From Thermaerobacter marianensis (GTDB lineage: Bacteria > Bacillota > Sulfobacillia > DVGY01), in contig DYGY01000010.1 of NCBI GenBank assembly GCA_020724425.1, positions 1 through 61,472 on the forward strand: a DNA stretch of 61,472 bases, in the 5' to 3' direction. Each line of letters starts with the position of its first letter. Within the stretch, counting starts at the first letter, position 1. Below the pieces are notes generated by a model. That model ran no database searches, was not told where the DNA came from, and saw nothing but the letters and a program-made list of their open reading frames with translations. Both the position numbers and the translations under genes were made by a program. Below are positions 1 to 8,924 of the stretch, in pieces.

Positions 1-50
1 GCATTTTTTCCAATTCTTCAAAACTACCCCCTTGACATATCACCGCTAGG

Positions 51-407
51 CTAGATTTGCTTTAACCCTAAACTGATTCTTAAGGCCTCATCAACTTGTT
101 GCATCACTGCATCATCTAGCTGTGTCAGTTTCTCTCTCATCCTTTTCTTATCTATAGTACGTAACTGTTCTAAAAGGATGACAGAATCGCGATCTAATCC
201 TGTATCATCTGCTTTTAACTCCACATGAATCGGTAGCTTAGCCTTATCAATCTGGGAAGTAATTGCGGCAACAATGACTGTCGGACTATGCTTATTCCCA
301 ATATCATTCTGGATAATAAGCACAGGCCGAATCCCCCCCTGTTCAGACCCAATCACCGGACTGAGATCGGCATAAAATACATCCCCACGGCGGACCTGCA
401 CAGGCAT
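51..407 (-). CDS. mazF: MazF/EndoA-type mRNA interferase toxin
   Basis: This 118-residue protein is the toxin of a chromosomal type II toxin-antitoxin pair, a ribonuclease that cuts mRNA at a short specific sequence. The N-terminus has the PemK/MazF hallmark [20 protein letters not shown], followed by RPVLIIQND and a conserved TSQI segment, and the length is normal for the family. Its ATG directly abuts the stop codon of the antitoxin gene, so the two are translationally coupled, and GGAAGG precedes the start. The order acpS-nnr-alr-mazE-mazF matches the Bacillus acpS-ydcC-alr-ndoAI-ndoA arrangement, which supports a housekeeping toxin rather than a plasmid-derived one. Confident call. Confidence 0.95.
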   Translation of the reverse strand: MPVQVRRGDVFYADLSPVIGSEQGGIRPVLIIQNDIGNKHSPTVIVAAITSQIDKAKLPIHVELKADDTGLDRDSVILLEQLRTIDKKRMREKLTQLDDAVMQQVDEALRISLGLKQI

Positions 408-686
408 TCATCCTTCCTTCTTAGAGTTCCCTTCCAATATAACCAGTGGCCAACTTTCATTTTCAACTAGTAACACCTCTTCAGCAAGAGAACGATTAAG
501 CTCAGCCATAGCCTCATAACCCCTCTTCAGCTTCTCCCGTACTTCTCTCCTATTCTGTTCATACAGATACATCCGGACAGCCTCTAAAACAACCTCTTCA
601 CGAGTACTCCTTCTAACAGCTGCCAGATAATCTACCTCTTCTAACAGGTTATTAGGTAAACTAAGGAAAATTGTCTTTTTTTCCAC
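408..686 (-). CDS. mazE: MazE/EndoAI-type ribbon-helix-helix antitoxin
   Basis: This is the cognate antitoxin of the adjacent toxin, about 92 residues. The N-terminal part (KKTIFLSLPNNLLEEVDYLA, then STREEVVLEAVRMYL) fits a ribbon-helix-helix DNA-binding fold, followed by an acidic C-terminal tail likely to wrap the toxin. I place the start at a GTG at 686 because AGGGGG lies 8 bases upstream. A longer reading to 788 would overlap alr and add sequence unlike the family. The protein probably represses its own operon, as known for RHH antitoxins. Family call is strong; the start is inferred from the ribosome binding site. Confidence 0.88.
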   Translation of the reverse strand: MEKKTIFLSLPNNLLEEVDYLAAVRRSTREEVVLEAVRMYLYEQNRREVREKLKRGYEAMAELNRSLAEEVLLVENESWPLVILEGNSKKEG

Positions 687-702
687 AAATTTTTCCCCCT
701 GA

Positions 703-1869
703 CTAAGACAGTTGATAAAACCCCAGTAAATTGCCATCTCTGTAGTATCCTCTAGGTACCCTCTTGCTAATACCTGTAAGAACTTCATAAGAAATGGTAT
801 TTAGCCATTCTGCCATATCTTCAGCAGTGACTCTAGCATTCCCTTCCTCCCCTAGAAGGGTAACCTCATCTCCCTGCTTAAAACCCTCAACATCTTTCAG
901 CTTTATCATAAACTGATCCATACAAACCCTGCCAACTACCCGCGCCTGCCTGCCCCCAGATAAAACATACCCCCTATTACCTAAAGCTCTACGATAACCA
1001 TCAGCATAACCAACAGGGACTGTACCAATAACATCATCTGGTTCTGTATAGTAGGTTAACCCGTAACTGATACCTGCACCCTCAGGTAACCCCTTAACCT
1101 GAGCAACCCTAGCTTTCCAACTTAGCACCGGTTTAACCAAGGGATACTCCTCTTTCTTTATTCCCGGATAATATCCATAAAGGATTAACCCCGGTCTAAC
1201 AAAATCATACCGTGCCGCTGGAAACTCCAATAAACCAGCAGAATTAGCCGCATGCCTATACCTAACAAAGATCCCATTAGCCTTAAGACCCTCACTGAAC
1301 TCTTCAAACAACTCAATCTGTCTTAAGGTATACTCCTCATTCTCCTCAGCCACAGCAAAATGAGTAAAGAGTCCTTCAATAACTAAGCCTGGCAACTCTG
1401 AAACCTTAATAACAGTCCTTAAGGAATCCTCACCAGTAAAGCCAAGACGTCCCATACCAGTATCCAACTTAATATGAATCCTTACCTCTTTGTTCCTCTC
1501 CCTTGCCAATACTGAAAGCCTTTCAGCCTGCTCCCACGAAAAGACAGTCACCGTATAATCATAGTCAAAAACCGAAACCAAATCCTCTAAAGGTACCCAA
1601 CCCAGTATCAGAATAGGGACATCAACACCAGCTCTGCTCAACTGTAAAGCCTCAGTAAGGGTTGCCACACCAAAATATGTTGCACCCTCTTCTTTAAGAG
1701 TCTTAGCTACCATCACCGCCCCATGTCCATAAGCCTCAGCCTTAATAATCGGCATGACTCTCGCAGGTGCCACCAAATCGCTAATTACCCGATAGTTATG
1801 CACCAGATTATCCAAATTAACCTCAATCCATGTGGGTCTACACGGTATCCTCCTACCCTGCTTGTCCAT
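703..1869 (-). CDS. alr: alanine racemase
   Basis: PLP-dependent enzyme interconverting L- and D-alanine for peptidoglycan. The PLP-lysine motif appears as IIKAEAYGHG (commonly KANAYGHG), followed by an alanine racemase N-terminal TIM barrel and the C-terminal beta domain with GYADGYRR and GRVCMDQFM, which carries the catalytic tyrosine region. I choose ATG 1869 (388 residues), preceded by GAGGGG at 7 bases. A GTG at 1884 is an alternative start that adds five residues. It lies between nnr and mazEF, in the operon order usual for Bacillota. Confident. Confidence 0.96.
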   Translation of the reverse strand: MDKQGRRIPCRPTWIEVNLDNLVHNYRVISDLVAPARVMPIIKAEAYGHGAVMVAKTLKEEGATYFGVATLTEALQLSRAGVDVPILILGWVPLEDLVSVFDYDYTVTVFSWEQAERLSVLARERNKEVRIHIKLDTGMGRLGFTGEDSLRTVIKVSELPGLVIEGLFTHFAVAEENEEYTLRQIELFEEFSEGLKANGIFVRYRHAANSAGLLEFPAARYDFVRPGLILYGYYPGIKKEEYPLVKPVLSWKARVAQVKGLPEGAGISYGLTYYTEPDDVIGTVPVGYADGYRRALGNRGYVLSGGRQARVVGRVCMDQFMIKLKDVEGFKQGDEVTLLGEEGNARVTAEDMAEWLNTISYEVLTGISKRVPRGYYRDGNLLGFYQLS

Positions 1870-1915
1870 CTGTTTTCCCCTCACATGCTAGTTTCCCTAA
1901 CTTTCTTAATTACTC

Positions 1916-3397
1916 TTAAAAATTCCTGCTTTGCCAGGCCCAAGGTAGATATTCTACAATATCACCGGCCTTAAGAGAAATCTCACCAAGTTCCACACTA
2001 CCTAAATCCCCTGCTAAACCATGGATATATACACCTAACAAAGCAGCATCCCTAATACTTAACCCCTGGGCTAGAAGACCACCAATAATGCCAGTTAAGA
2101 CATCACCAGAACCACCTGTAGCAAGCCCGGGATTCCCAGTGGTATTAACCCAAATATCTCCCTCAGGAAAAGCAACAAGACTAGGACTACCTTTCAACAC
2201 AACTATAGCCCCACTCATCTCTGCAGCCCTTCTGGCATAATAAACCCGGTCTTCTTGAATCTCCTTAACTAAGACTCCCATAAGTCTAGCCAACTCCCCA
2301 GGATGAGGTGTAAGAATAGCTTCCTTCCCCTTTATCCTGATAAAATCCTCACCCAAAGCATTTAAACCATCCGCATCTATAACTAATGGGCAACTAACAC
2401 CCTCAACAATCTCAAAGACAAAATCACTAACCCCCTTACCCATACCCGGACCCAAAGCAAGAGCATTAAACCGTATCCTATTATAATCCTCAAAAGAACA
2501 TGTCATTCCCTCAACCAAATGACTGGCCACAATCTCCTGTTCACTTTTAGGTACAGCAGCAGTTACAAGCCCCACTCCACTACGAATAGCTGCCCTAACA
2601 GCTAGTATGACTGCCCCAGTTAGACCCCTTGAGCCACCTAAAACCAACAAATGACCATATGTCCCCTTATGACTATCCCTATCCCTATTAGCTAACTTAA
2701 CAGAACCTCCTGACAAAAGATGCTGTTTAAGCTCTCCCCTCTCACAAAGTTCCTCTATAGCTTTAGCGGGTATAGAGATATCCTCAATAACTATCTCTCC
2801 TGCATAGTCTGCCCCTGGATAAAGATACAAACCCAACTTTGGTAAAGCAAAAGAGACCGTTCTTAAAGCCCTAATAGCCACACCGGCAACCTTCCCACTA
2901 TCAGCCTGTACTCCAGAAGGTATATCAATAGCAAGAACAGCCCTATGAGACTCATTAACAAGCTTAATAACCTCTGCGAAAAAACCCTCAACAGCACCCT
3001 TAACACCTGTACCCAAAAGACCATCAACAACAAGATTAGCCCTATTAATTTCTTCTCTAATCTCTTCAATCCCCTGCATAAAGAAAACAGGAACACCCAT
3101 CTTAAGAAGAGTATCTAGGTTAACTCTAGCATCCCCGCTAATCCCTTCAGCCAGCACCAGGACCTTTACAGAGACCCCCTGATTGAAAAGATATCTAGCA
3201 GCCACATAAGCATCCCCACCATTATTACCCTTACCGGCTAAGAACACCACGTAACCATCATTTGACTCCAGCATCGCTAAAGCCTCTCTGGCTACAGCTC
3301 TCCCGGCATTCTCCATCAAAACCACACCAGGAATACCATACTCCTCAATAGCTAGCCTATCCAATTCCCTGATCTCACGACCCAATGCAATCCTCAT
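1916..3397 (-). CDS. nnr: bifunctional NAD(P)H-hydrate epimerase / ADP-dependent dehydratase
   Basis: A 493-residue fusion that repairs hydrated NAD(P)H. The N-terminal YjeF epimerase half starts with REIRELDRLAIEEYGIPGVVLMENAG and has the GKGNNGGDAYVAAR loop. The C-terminal ribokinase-like dehydratase half contains GGSRGLTGA, ALGPGMG, the LTPHPGELARL motif and the NPGLATGGSGDVLTGIIGGL signature with the catalytic aspartate. ATG is preceded by GGAAGGTG. It lies 5 bases downstream of acpS and 46 bases upstream of alr, so the three are probably co-transcribed. Very confident. Confidence 0.97.
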   Translation of the reverse strand: MRIALGREIRELDRLAIEEYGIPGVVLMENAGRAVAREALAMLESNDGYVVFLAGKGNNGGDAYVAARYLFNQGVSVKVLVLAEGISGDARVNLDTLLKMGVPVFFMQGIEEIREEINRANLVVDGLLGTGVKGAVEGFFAEVIKLVNESHRAVLAIDIPSGVQADSGKVAGVAIRALRTVSFALPKLGLYLYPGADYAGEIVIEDISIPAKAIEELCERGELKQHLLSGGSVKLANRDRDSHKGTYGHLLVLGGSRGLTGAVILAVRAAIRSGVGLVTAAVPKSEQEIVASHLVEGMTCSFEDYNRIRFNALALGPGMGKGVSDFVFEIVEGVSCPLVIDADGLNALGEDFIRIKGKEAILTPHPGELARLMGVLVKEIQEDRVYYARRAAEMSGAIVVLKGSPSLVAFPEGDIWVNTTGNPGLATGGSGDVLTGIIGGLLAQGLSIRDAALLGVYIHGLAGDLGSVELGEISLKAGDIVEYLPWAWQSRNF

Positions 3398-3402
3398 TCA
3401 GA

Positions 3403-3780
3403 TCACCTTCCAGAAACAACATAGGCCAAAGCGTAATGCTTTGTATGACTCAAACTTATCAGCCAGCTACTCATACCCTTCTCCAGAGCAATCTCCCTTA
3501 CCCTACCCTCAAGAACAAGATAAGGTTTACCACTCTCATTCCTTAGAATGGATATATCCTGAAAAGTACAACCCTGAGTAAGGCCTGTCCCTAAAGCCTT
3601 CAAGACAGCCTCCTTACCAGCAAACCTAGCAGCCAGACATTGCAGGTTCCTCCCACAATACTCCCTTTCAGCACTGGTATATATCCTTTCTAAGAAACGT
3701 TCTCCCTGTCTCTTTAGAATCCCCTCTATCCTATCTATCTCCACCATATCAGTTCCAATACCCAAGACATCCAAAAACAA
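3403..3780 (-). CDS. acpS: holo-[acyl-carrier-protein] synthase
   Basis: This 125-residue enzyme transfers 4'-phosphopantetheine from CoA to apo-ACP. The metal-binding motif GIGTDMVEIDRIE is at residues 7-19, and FAGKEAVLKALGTGL carries the second signature. The C-terminal LISLSHTKHYALAYV strand is typical. The start is a TTG, either at 3780 or two codons downstream at 3774; GGAAGG spacing favours 3774 slightly. First gene of the acpS-nnr-alr-mazEF unit, divergent from the frameshifted plus-strand gene at 3875. Function certain, start codon uncertain. Confidence 0.94.
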   Translation of the reverse strand: MFLDVLGIGTDMVEIDRIEGILKRQGERFLERIYTSAEREYCGRNLQCLAARFAGKEAVLKALGTGLTQGCTFQDISILRNESGKPYLVLEGRVREIALEKGMSSWLISLSHTKHYALAYVVSGR

Positions 3781-3874
3781 TCACCTTCCAGAAAGGTCCT
3801 AATGATATACTATACACATAATATTCTATCACTCTAGAATACCCCCCGCTACTCAAAAGAAATGAGGTGTCAGA

Positions 3875-4680
3875 ATGAAAAGAATCCTAACAGTATTGCT
3901 AATACTTCTCTTCAGTGGTATAGCACAGGCCAATGGTATGCCCACATTTACTTTAGAAAATGAAGCTAGCAGTATAGCCTTCCCCCTAGAAGAAACAACT
4001 ATTGCCCTAACCAAAGAAACCCTGATACTAGATATCAACAGAACAGCACACATCCATGCCACCTATAACCTCCAGAACAAAAGCAATGAAGCTACAGAGA
4101 TAGGTATAGCTTTCTACCTTCCCCAGCATACCAAAGATATTAACATACTAGTTGACTCAAACCCCACCGAATGGACTTATCTAGAAACACAGACACCGGA
4201 ATATGAAAAGATCTGGATTGATCCCAGATCTAAAAAACAATATAACCCCCAAATCGGTTCACACATTCTTACCTACCAGATCATATACTTTGAACTATAC
4301 TTTAAGCCTCAAGAAGAAAAAGTCCTAGAGATAACCTACCACCAATCACCCAGTACTGATTATAGAAGATATGACAAACCAATATATCGTTTTGATTATA
4401 TCTCTGGCCCGCTCAGCACTGGTCTAATTTTGGAGAACTTGATCTGGACATAAAGGTCTCTAAAGGCTATCACTGGACCACTAACATCGAATACTCAACT
4501 AGAACTACCTTTCAAGAACTACCCACAGATGTTTTGAGTATCTATACCTTAGCAGACGATGCTAAAAGAGTCATCATTAATTGGAAACAATATTGGGTAT
4601 ATGCTTTGTATCTCTCCCCAATCTTCTTTCTTGCCCTTTTAGTAGTCTTAGTGAAGGTAATAGGAATTTTGAGAGACTAG
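3875..4680 (+). pseudogene. frameshifted exported membrane-anchored protein of unknown function
   Basis: The open frame from 3875 stops at 4453 after 192 residues, but the coding signal continues in another frame to a TAG at 4678-4680. Adding one base to the C run at 4408-4410 joins them into one frame of about 268 residues, reading across the join as GPAQHWSNFGELDLDIKV. The restored protein has a signal peptide (LTVLLILLFSGIAQA), an extracytoplasmic beta-rich domain and a C-terminal membrane helix (ALYLSPIFFLALLVVLVKV). GAGGTG precedes the start. Function not recognised; the shape recalls DUF4424-like proteins, but that is a guess. A sequencing error in the C run is as likely as a true mutation. 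Confidence 0.7.
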
Positions 4681-4694
4681 GAGATTAACCTCTC

Positions 4695-6173
4695 CTAGTC
4701 AACCAATGTTAATATCTCAGACTCTACAATTAGCACCTTACCCCCCACAGGCAATACAGCAGAAACATTATCCTCAAGACTCATCTTAACAGTACCATGC
4801 CAGTCAAGTACAAGATATCCAGCAGAACCCCTGAATACCAGCAACTCATCATCGTAGTTCCAAAGCCTCAAGTTAGAGAAAGCCCTATTATCAGGATACT
4901 CATAAACCCAAATTTCTTCACCAGTCTTAAGGTCAAAACCCCTAATCCTACCCTTTATGATAGCAAATGCCAAATCACCGGCAAAATACACCCTATCTGC
5001 TGCAAAAGAAACCTCTTTACCACTAGCATCAACAGCCAATACCTCTTTATCCCGATAAAGATAGAGCCAGCCATAGTTCTCAAGAACAGCCTCTGTCTGC
5101 TCTAACACAGAAAAGGAACCAACCACCCGCCAGATAACCTCACCCTCAGAGATAACAAGAACACTATCACCTAGTAGAAAGAGATTCTCATCAAACCAAG
5201 CGCCAAAGGTAGCCCCCACCAAATACCTCTCAAGCTCCACACCATGCTCATAGACAAAGACCTCTTTAGTGCCAGCCAAGAGAACCCGATTATCCTTAAC
5301 AGCCAAAACCTTTGTATCATCTAACTGCCACAATAAATCTCCAGTATATCTATCAAGCCCTATCGTCCTACCACTATCAACATCACTAGACAGATAATAT
5401 ATAACGGTAGAATCAGTTAAGTATATATCCCTTCTGGAAGGAGGACTTAAAGAACCATCCCTATCATCAAGAACACTCTCCCAAACAATCTCCCCTGTAT
5501 AGAAATCTCTCATTCCCACCACATAAGGAAGAGGCACAGTCATATTATGATTTGTGTACCAGAACTCCTCAGACAACACATTCCCACCTGAAGAAAAGGA
5601 ATATACTATCCTGCCTGTCTCAAACTCATGAACAGACACCCCGCTAACTGTATGATATCCAGTCAAAGGCTGATCTCCCTTGGGAATATCGAAATTACCG
5701 ATAGCCACTAGGTAGTCCCCCACCAAAAATAGATCATGGACAGTCATAGGTGGGCTGTTCCTGGCAATAGGGTTAGTCCAGACAATCTGTCCAGTCTCCA
5801 TATCAACCCTTTGCAAAACCCAATCATCCTTATAGATGGGATAGATAAGGGTATCTCCTTCAATATACCAGGCCTGACCAACAGAATCTCCATCCAAAGA
5901 CCAGATATACTGCCCTGTATCCATATCCAGCATAAATATCTCCATAGGAGAACGCAGCAAAAGCCCATACTCAGTATGGATAGCTGAACGCATACTATCC
6001 TCAAAAAACCCATAGACAGTATCTAGGACTCTTGTTTCCCACAATACCAAGGGTTCTTCAATATCCACCACTGATTCTAGAGTCTCCTCAAAGACTGTAT
6101 CTTCAACAATATGCGCTCCAGAACACCCACCCAGAAACAACATGAAGATCAGGATAATACCTAGCCACCTCAT
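4695..6173 (-). CDS. PQQ-type beta-propeller lipoprotein
   Basis: A 492-residue exported protein. The N-terminus is a lipoprotein signal (RWLGIILIFMLFLGGCSG, lipobox LGGC). The mature part carries repeated blade motifs of the PQQ_2/WD-like propeller type: DTGQYIWSLDGD, ETGQIVWTNP, YTGEIVWES, YTGDLLWQLDD and KTGEEIWVYEYPD, each with the Tx(G)xxxW pattern. The expected fold is a seven- or eight-bladed propeller tethered outside the membrane, often a binding or assembly scaffold; no enzymatic residues are evident. The GNAT gene upstream on the same strand ends 4 bases away, so they may be co-transcribed. Specific role unknown. Confidence 0.85.
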   Translation of the reverse strand: MRWLGIILIFMLFLGGCSGAHIVEDTVFEETLESVVDIEEPLVLWETRVLDTVYGFFEDSMRSAIHTEYGLLLRSPMEIFMLDMDTGQYIWSLDGDSVGQAWYIEGDTLIYPIYKDDWVLQRVDMETGQIVWTNPIARNSPPMTVHDLFLVGDYLVAIGNFDIPKGDQPLTGYHTVSGVSVHEFETGRIVYSFSSGGNVLSEEFWYTNHNMTVPLPYVVGMRDFYTGEIVWESVLDDRDGSLSPPSRRDIYLTDSTVIYYLSSDVDSGRTIGLDRYTGDLLWQLDDTKVLAVKDNRVLLAGTKEVFVYEHGVELERYLVGATFGAWFDENLFLLGDSVLVISEGEVIWRVVGSFSVLEQTEAVLENYGWLYLYRDKEVLAVDASGKEVSFAADRVYFAGDLAFAIIKGRIRGFDLKTGEEIWVYEYPDNRAFSNLRLWNYDDELLVFRGSAGYLVLDWHGTVKMSLEDNVSAVLPVGGKVLIVESEILTLVD

Positions 6174-6176
6174 ACG

Positions 6177-6971
6177 TCATTCCTCCCAGAGCGCAAACTC
6201 ATATACTTGATACTGCCATGTTCTACTCAAACCCAATCTTTCTGCCAAATGCCAAGAAGCCACATTAGATTTTGAACAATCCCAATACATGACCATTCCC
6301 TGCTTAATGAGATCCAATAAAAGAGCATGAGATACCAGCAACCCCAGACCCTTCTTTTGATGTTCCTTCTTTGTTTCTACACCCACAGTATGTACATTCC
6401 CAGCAACAAACGAAGAGTATATCAAACTAACTACTTCTCCCCTATAAGGGATACAATAGCCATAACCCCTAGCCAAATAGTCATCATAGGAATCCCAGAA
6501 CTGAAGAATCTCTTTTACAAGACCTCCATAACCAAGAATCTCCCTGTCAATCTTCTTTAGCTCATATCCTTCTTCGATACTAGTCTTTAATTCCCTGATT
6601 ATTCCCGTAGATAGATACACATACTGGGTAAACGAAGAAACATCCCTATCCTGAAAAATCTCTTCAATGACAGCATCCCAGTCATTCCTGTCCCCACTAA
6701 CTTCAAACCATCTGAGTCCTTGCTCTTTCAATCGAGGTATAATTACTTTCTCAAGAAAAGGCTTAAGTTTAAGTCCTTGGCTATGCCCTACTAGATAGAA
6801 CCCTTTCATACCCCTAGCATACACCAGAGCAGCTCTAGGCTTTTTAGGATCATCTACAAATATCCACCCGGGATTTCCCTCAATAACTCCCTTTACCTCA
6901 TTATTGGTCTTCTCCCCCAATATCTCTTTGATATCACCAAAGCTATCCCTACATATCTCCTCCATCTTCAT
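6177..6971 (-). CDS. GNAT-family N-acetyltransferase
   Basis: A 264-residue protein. The C-terminal half has the GNAT acetyl-CoA site: SFVAGNVHTVGVETKKEHQKKGLGLLVSHALLLDL contains the Q/R-x-x-G-x-G/A-like loop (residues about 195-220), followed by a WHLAERLGL alpha4 segment. The N-terminal half (VKGVIEGNPGWIFVDDPKKPRAALVYA) resembles the GNAT zinc-ribbon/GNA-like family in Bacillota. I start at ATG 6971 behind GAGGAGAGGGG; an upstream reading to 7040 lacks a binding site. ATG 6965 is also possible. Substrate unknown. Last gene before the divergent small membrane protein at 7083. Confidence 0.8.
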   Translation of the reverse strand: MKMEEICRDSFGDIKEILGEKTNNEVKGVIEGNPGWIFVDDPKKPRAALVYARGMKGFYLVGHSQGLKLKPFLEKVIIPRLKEQGLRWFEVSGDRNDWDAVIEEIFQDRDVSSFTQYVYLSTGIIRELKTSIEEGYELKKIDREILGYGGLVKEILQFWDSYDDYLARGYGYCIPYRGEVVSLIYSSFVAGNVHTVGVETKKEHQKKGLGLLVSHALLLDLIKQGMVMYWDCSKSNVASWHLAERLGLSRTWQYQVYEFALWEE

Positions 6972-7082
6972 ACCCCTCTCCTCTTTTCTATCTGACGAAA
7001 TATAAGGGAAATTGTTCAAAGGAATTATAAGTATATTCACCTAATAATATTATAGGAATGTAATATGAAGGGAGGAATACAG

Positions 7083-7298
7083 ATGAGGGAATTTCTCAAC
7101 GACGTGATGGAATCAACCAGGAAATACTCTGTTTTAGATTTTTCACTCTTAAAGATTAACCTTATAGCAATTGGTATACTTCTAGGATTATACTTCTCAG
7201 AATTTCTCGGTAGATATATAAACATGATCTGGATAGTAGCAGGTATTAGCTATGTCTGGGTAATGTATATAACATTTATAGCATATAGGGAAAAGTAA
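7083..7298 (+). CDS. small two-helix membrane protein
   Basis: A 71-residue protein with two predicted membrane helices (LLKINLIAIGILLGLYFSEFL and MIWIVAGISYVWVMYITFIAY) behind an amphipathic N-terminus. GGGAGG lies 7 bases before ATG 7083, so the in-frame upstream ATG at 7065, which overlaps the binding site, is not used. It resembles small clostridial proteins often mislabelled as phosphate transporter permeases; that annotation is not supported by any motif. Stands alone between two minus-strand genes and ends at a strong hairpin. Function unknown. Confidence 0.72.
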   Translation: MREFLNDVMESTRKYSVLDFSLLKINLIAIGILLGLYFSEFLGRYINMIWIVAGISYVWVMYITFIAYREK

Positions 7299-7303
7299 AC
7301 TCC

Positions 7304-7339
7304 AAAAGAGGGGATGGCCCTCTGACCATCCCCTCTTTT
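7304..7339. terminator. bidirectional intrinsic terminator
   Basis: A perfect 14-bp stem (7304-7317 with 7326-7339) encloses an 8-base loop. A-rich and T-rich flanks on both sides let it work for the plus-strand gene ending at 7298 and the minus-strand gene ending at 7350. Confidence 0.9.
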
Positions 7340-7349
7340 ACTAATCTGC

Positions 7350-8111
7350 TTAATCTATTCTCTCTATCACAAACAAACCTTCTAGGGTATCAGCATTATT
7401 AAGCACAAACTCTGCTCTAGAATTCCAGTAAATAATCCATTCAGCAGCTTCTTCTGCAGTAGCTGTACCTTGACCCATTTTGGCACTAACCTCATTACGT
7501 TCTTGTGTCGATGGTGGAAGAACCTTTGTAACGTCATACCTCACACTAACCTTTTCGCCAGTATCAATACGTTCAAAGATCCAAACCATTTGAGGAGGAG
7601 GAGTACCTGAAGGCTCTTCTTTATAAATCAATAGGTTTCTCCTGTTATAGTCCTGGCCGAACTCACTACCAGGAAACCCAGTCTCCGGTGCTGCGCCGGT
7701 AATATAGGTCATAGCTTCACCATAAACACCTAAGAACCACTCATCAGCAGCACCAGGAACATAAATCCTAATCTTGCCCCTCTCTGGAATCTCTTCTCCA
7801 TAGAGTTCTTCTAATGCCTTACGAGTCATGCTCCAAGCTCCAGAAACAGCTCCACAAGAATGACCAGATAACTTGACTACCTCTTCATAAGTATAAGGAA
7901 TAGGCCCAGCTGTCTGTCCTAAAAGCTCTAAGAAAGGATCCCTCATCATAATGGGTTCTACCTTAGTGATATAATCCTGAGTCCAAGTAGCACTGACCTT
8001 ACCATCATCTTTTGGAGACTCAGCAGGCGCATTAGAACCAGTACAACCACTAACAAATACCGCCACTACCAGAACCAACACCAACATGACATATAGACTT
8101 CTCTTCTTCAC
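7350..8111 (-). CDS. FmdE-like domain lipoprotein
   Basis: A 253-residue exported protein. A lipoprotein signal (YVMLVLVLVVAVFVSGCTG) is followed by a short linker and a domain resembling FmdE (PF02663): VVKLSGHSCGAVSGAWSMTRKALEELYGEEIPERGKIRI fits the family's GHxCxG...G...A..ALEELFGD pattern, and ATAEEAAEWIIYWNSRAEFVL fits its C-terminal helix. FmdE-family proteins bind metal through His/Cys near this motif. The start is GTG with GGAGG upstream. The extracytoplasmic location is unusual, suggesting a metal- or redox-related surface role. Domain call rests on pattern recall, moderately sure. Confidence 0.66.
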   Translation of the reverse strand: MKKRSLYVMLVLVLVVAVFVSGCTGSNAPAESPKDDGKVSATWTQDYITKVEPIMMRDPFLELLGQTAGPIPYTYEEVVKLSGHSCGAVSGAWSMTRKALEELYGEEIPERGKIRIYVPGAADEWFLGVYGEAMTYITGAAPETGFPGSEFGQDYNRRNLLIYKEEPSGTPPPQMVWIFERIDTGEKVSVRYDVTKVLPPSTQERNEVSAKMGQGTATAEEAAEWIIYWNSRAEFVLNNADTLEGLFVIERID

Positions 8112-8289
8112 TCAATAGCCTCCTTGAATTACCCTGCGCAGGACACAAAGAATTGCTAGCAATTTTAGTCTATCATGTTTTTCATTTCACAAAGTTAGCT
8201 TTGAGCAAAAACTCGGTTTCCCAGAAAAAGATCACGCCACAACTGCATTTGTTACACCGCAACATTAGCTTCCTAGTTATTACCAGTAA

Positions 8290-8318
8290 TTGACCTTTTC
8301 TATCTTCAAGATTATGCT
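8290..8318 (+). promoter_or_regulatory. sigma-A type promoter for the gene at 8342
   Basis: TTGACC at 8290-8295 and TATGCT at 8313-8318 are separated by exactly 17 bases. Transcription would start near 8325, giving a short leader with AGGAAGGAGG before ATG 8342. Confidence 0.68.
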
Positions 8319-8341
8319 AAGAGATAGGAAGGAGGGCTATA

Positions 8342-8644
8342 ATGATAATTAAAACCACCATAAGCCTGATAGTTATGGTGCTCCTGATAAGAACCATAGC
8401 AACCGTTCACCCCGATCCAATGGGAATGGTTCTAGTGGCCTTACCCCTATTAACCCTTGTTGCTTCCCTACTAATACATCTCTTTATACAAAGAATTTTG
8501 CTAACCACTCTCATCATTTTCCTTTCCTATTTAACTGCCACATTCACAATCTTTAACAATACCTTTCTGATCTGGGTATTTGCCTATACAGGAATTGCTT
8601 ATTTGGGCACTATTATATTGGAGAATTTCCAAGGAAAGAGCTAG
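8342..8644 (+). CDS. small membrane protein, DUF2651-like
   Basis: A 100-residue, almost wholly hydrophobic protein with three to four membrane helices. The segment FTIFNNTFLIWVFAYTGIAYL resembles the conserved FTxFNxSFxIWVxxYT pattern of DUF2651 (Bacillus YbeF-like) proteins. AGGAAGGAGG precedes the ATG and a good promoter sits upstream. It is a monocistronic plus-strand gene followed by a strong terminator. No function is known for the family; assignment is by pattern recall. Confidence 0.68.
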   Translation: MIIKTTISLIVMVLLIRTIATVHPDPMGMVLVALPLLTLVASLLIHLFIQRILLTTLIIFLSYLTATFTIFNNTFLIWVFAYTGIAYLGTIILENFQGKS

Positions 8645-8688
8645 TAAGGCCTGGTCTTCACAACTTGGCACCATTGAAACTCCTAACT

Positions 8689-8727
8689 AAAAGTAACCGA
8701 GTCTGTACACTAGACTCGGTTACTTTT
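8689..8727. terminator. strong intrinsic terminator
   Basis: A perfect 16-bp stem (8689-8704 with 8712-8727) and 7-base loop, with four A at the left foot and four T at the right foot. It closes the 8342 gene and could also work on the minus strand. Confidence 0.85.
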
Positions 8728-8797
8728 GTATTCAACCTGAAAACCTGACTAATCCCCGTTAGTCTTAACCCTAATTGCTCCGACTCCAAAGGGACTT

Positions 8798-8824
8798 TTC
8801 CTGTTAGTGCTAACCTAACAGGAA
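8798..8824. repeat. 10-bp inverted repeat hairpin
   Basis: Bases 8798-8807 pair with 8815-8824 around a 7-base loop. It has no T run, so it is not a clear terminator. It lies in the 633-base gene-free stretch between 8645 and 9277. Confidence 0.5.
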
Positions 8825-8924
8825 GCCAAAAGTGTGATATCAAAAAACGAAGCCACCCCTTGAGACCCCTAGTTTCCTCAAAAGATTCAAAACTACATGC
8901 CCCTCACCCACAATCTAACAAAGA

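Noticed and set aside
51-686. Toxin-antitoxin pair as a mobile or defence island
   Set aside because: Its position after acpS-nnr-alr matches the core ndoAI-ndoA locus of Bacillota and there are no mobility genes.
687-788. Longer N-terminus for the MazE-like antitoxin
   Set aside because: It would overlap alr, has no binding site and does not look like the ribbon-helix-helix family; the GTG at 686 has a strong site.
8658-8843. A 61-codon minus-strand frame after the 8342 gene
   Set aside because: It is made of the strong terminator and the 8798 hairpin, has no binding site and a composition unlike neighbouring proteins.
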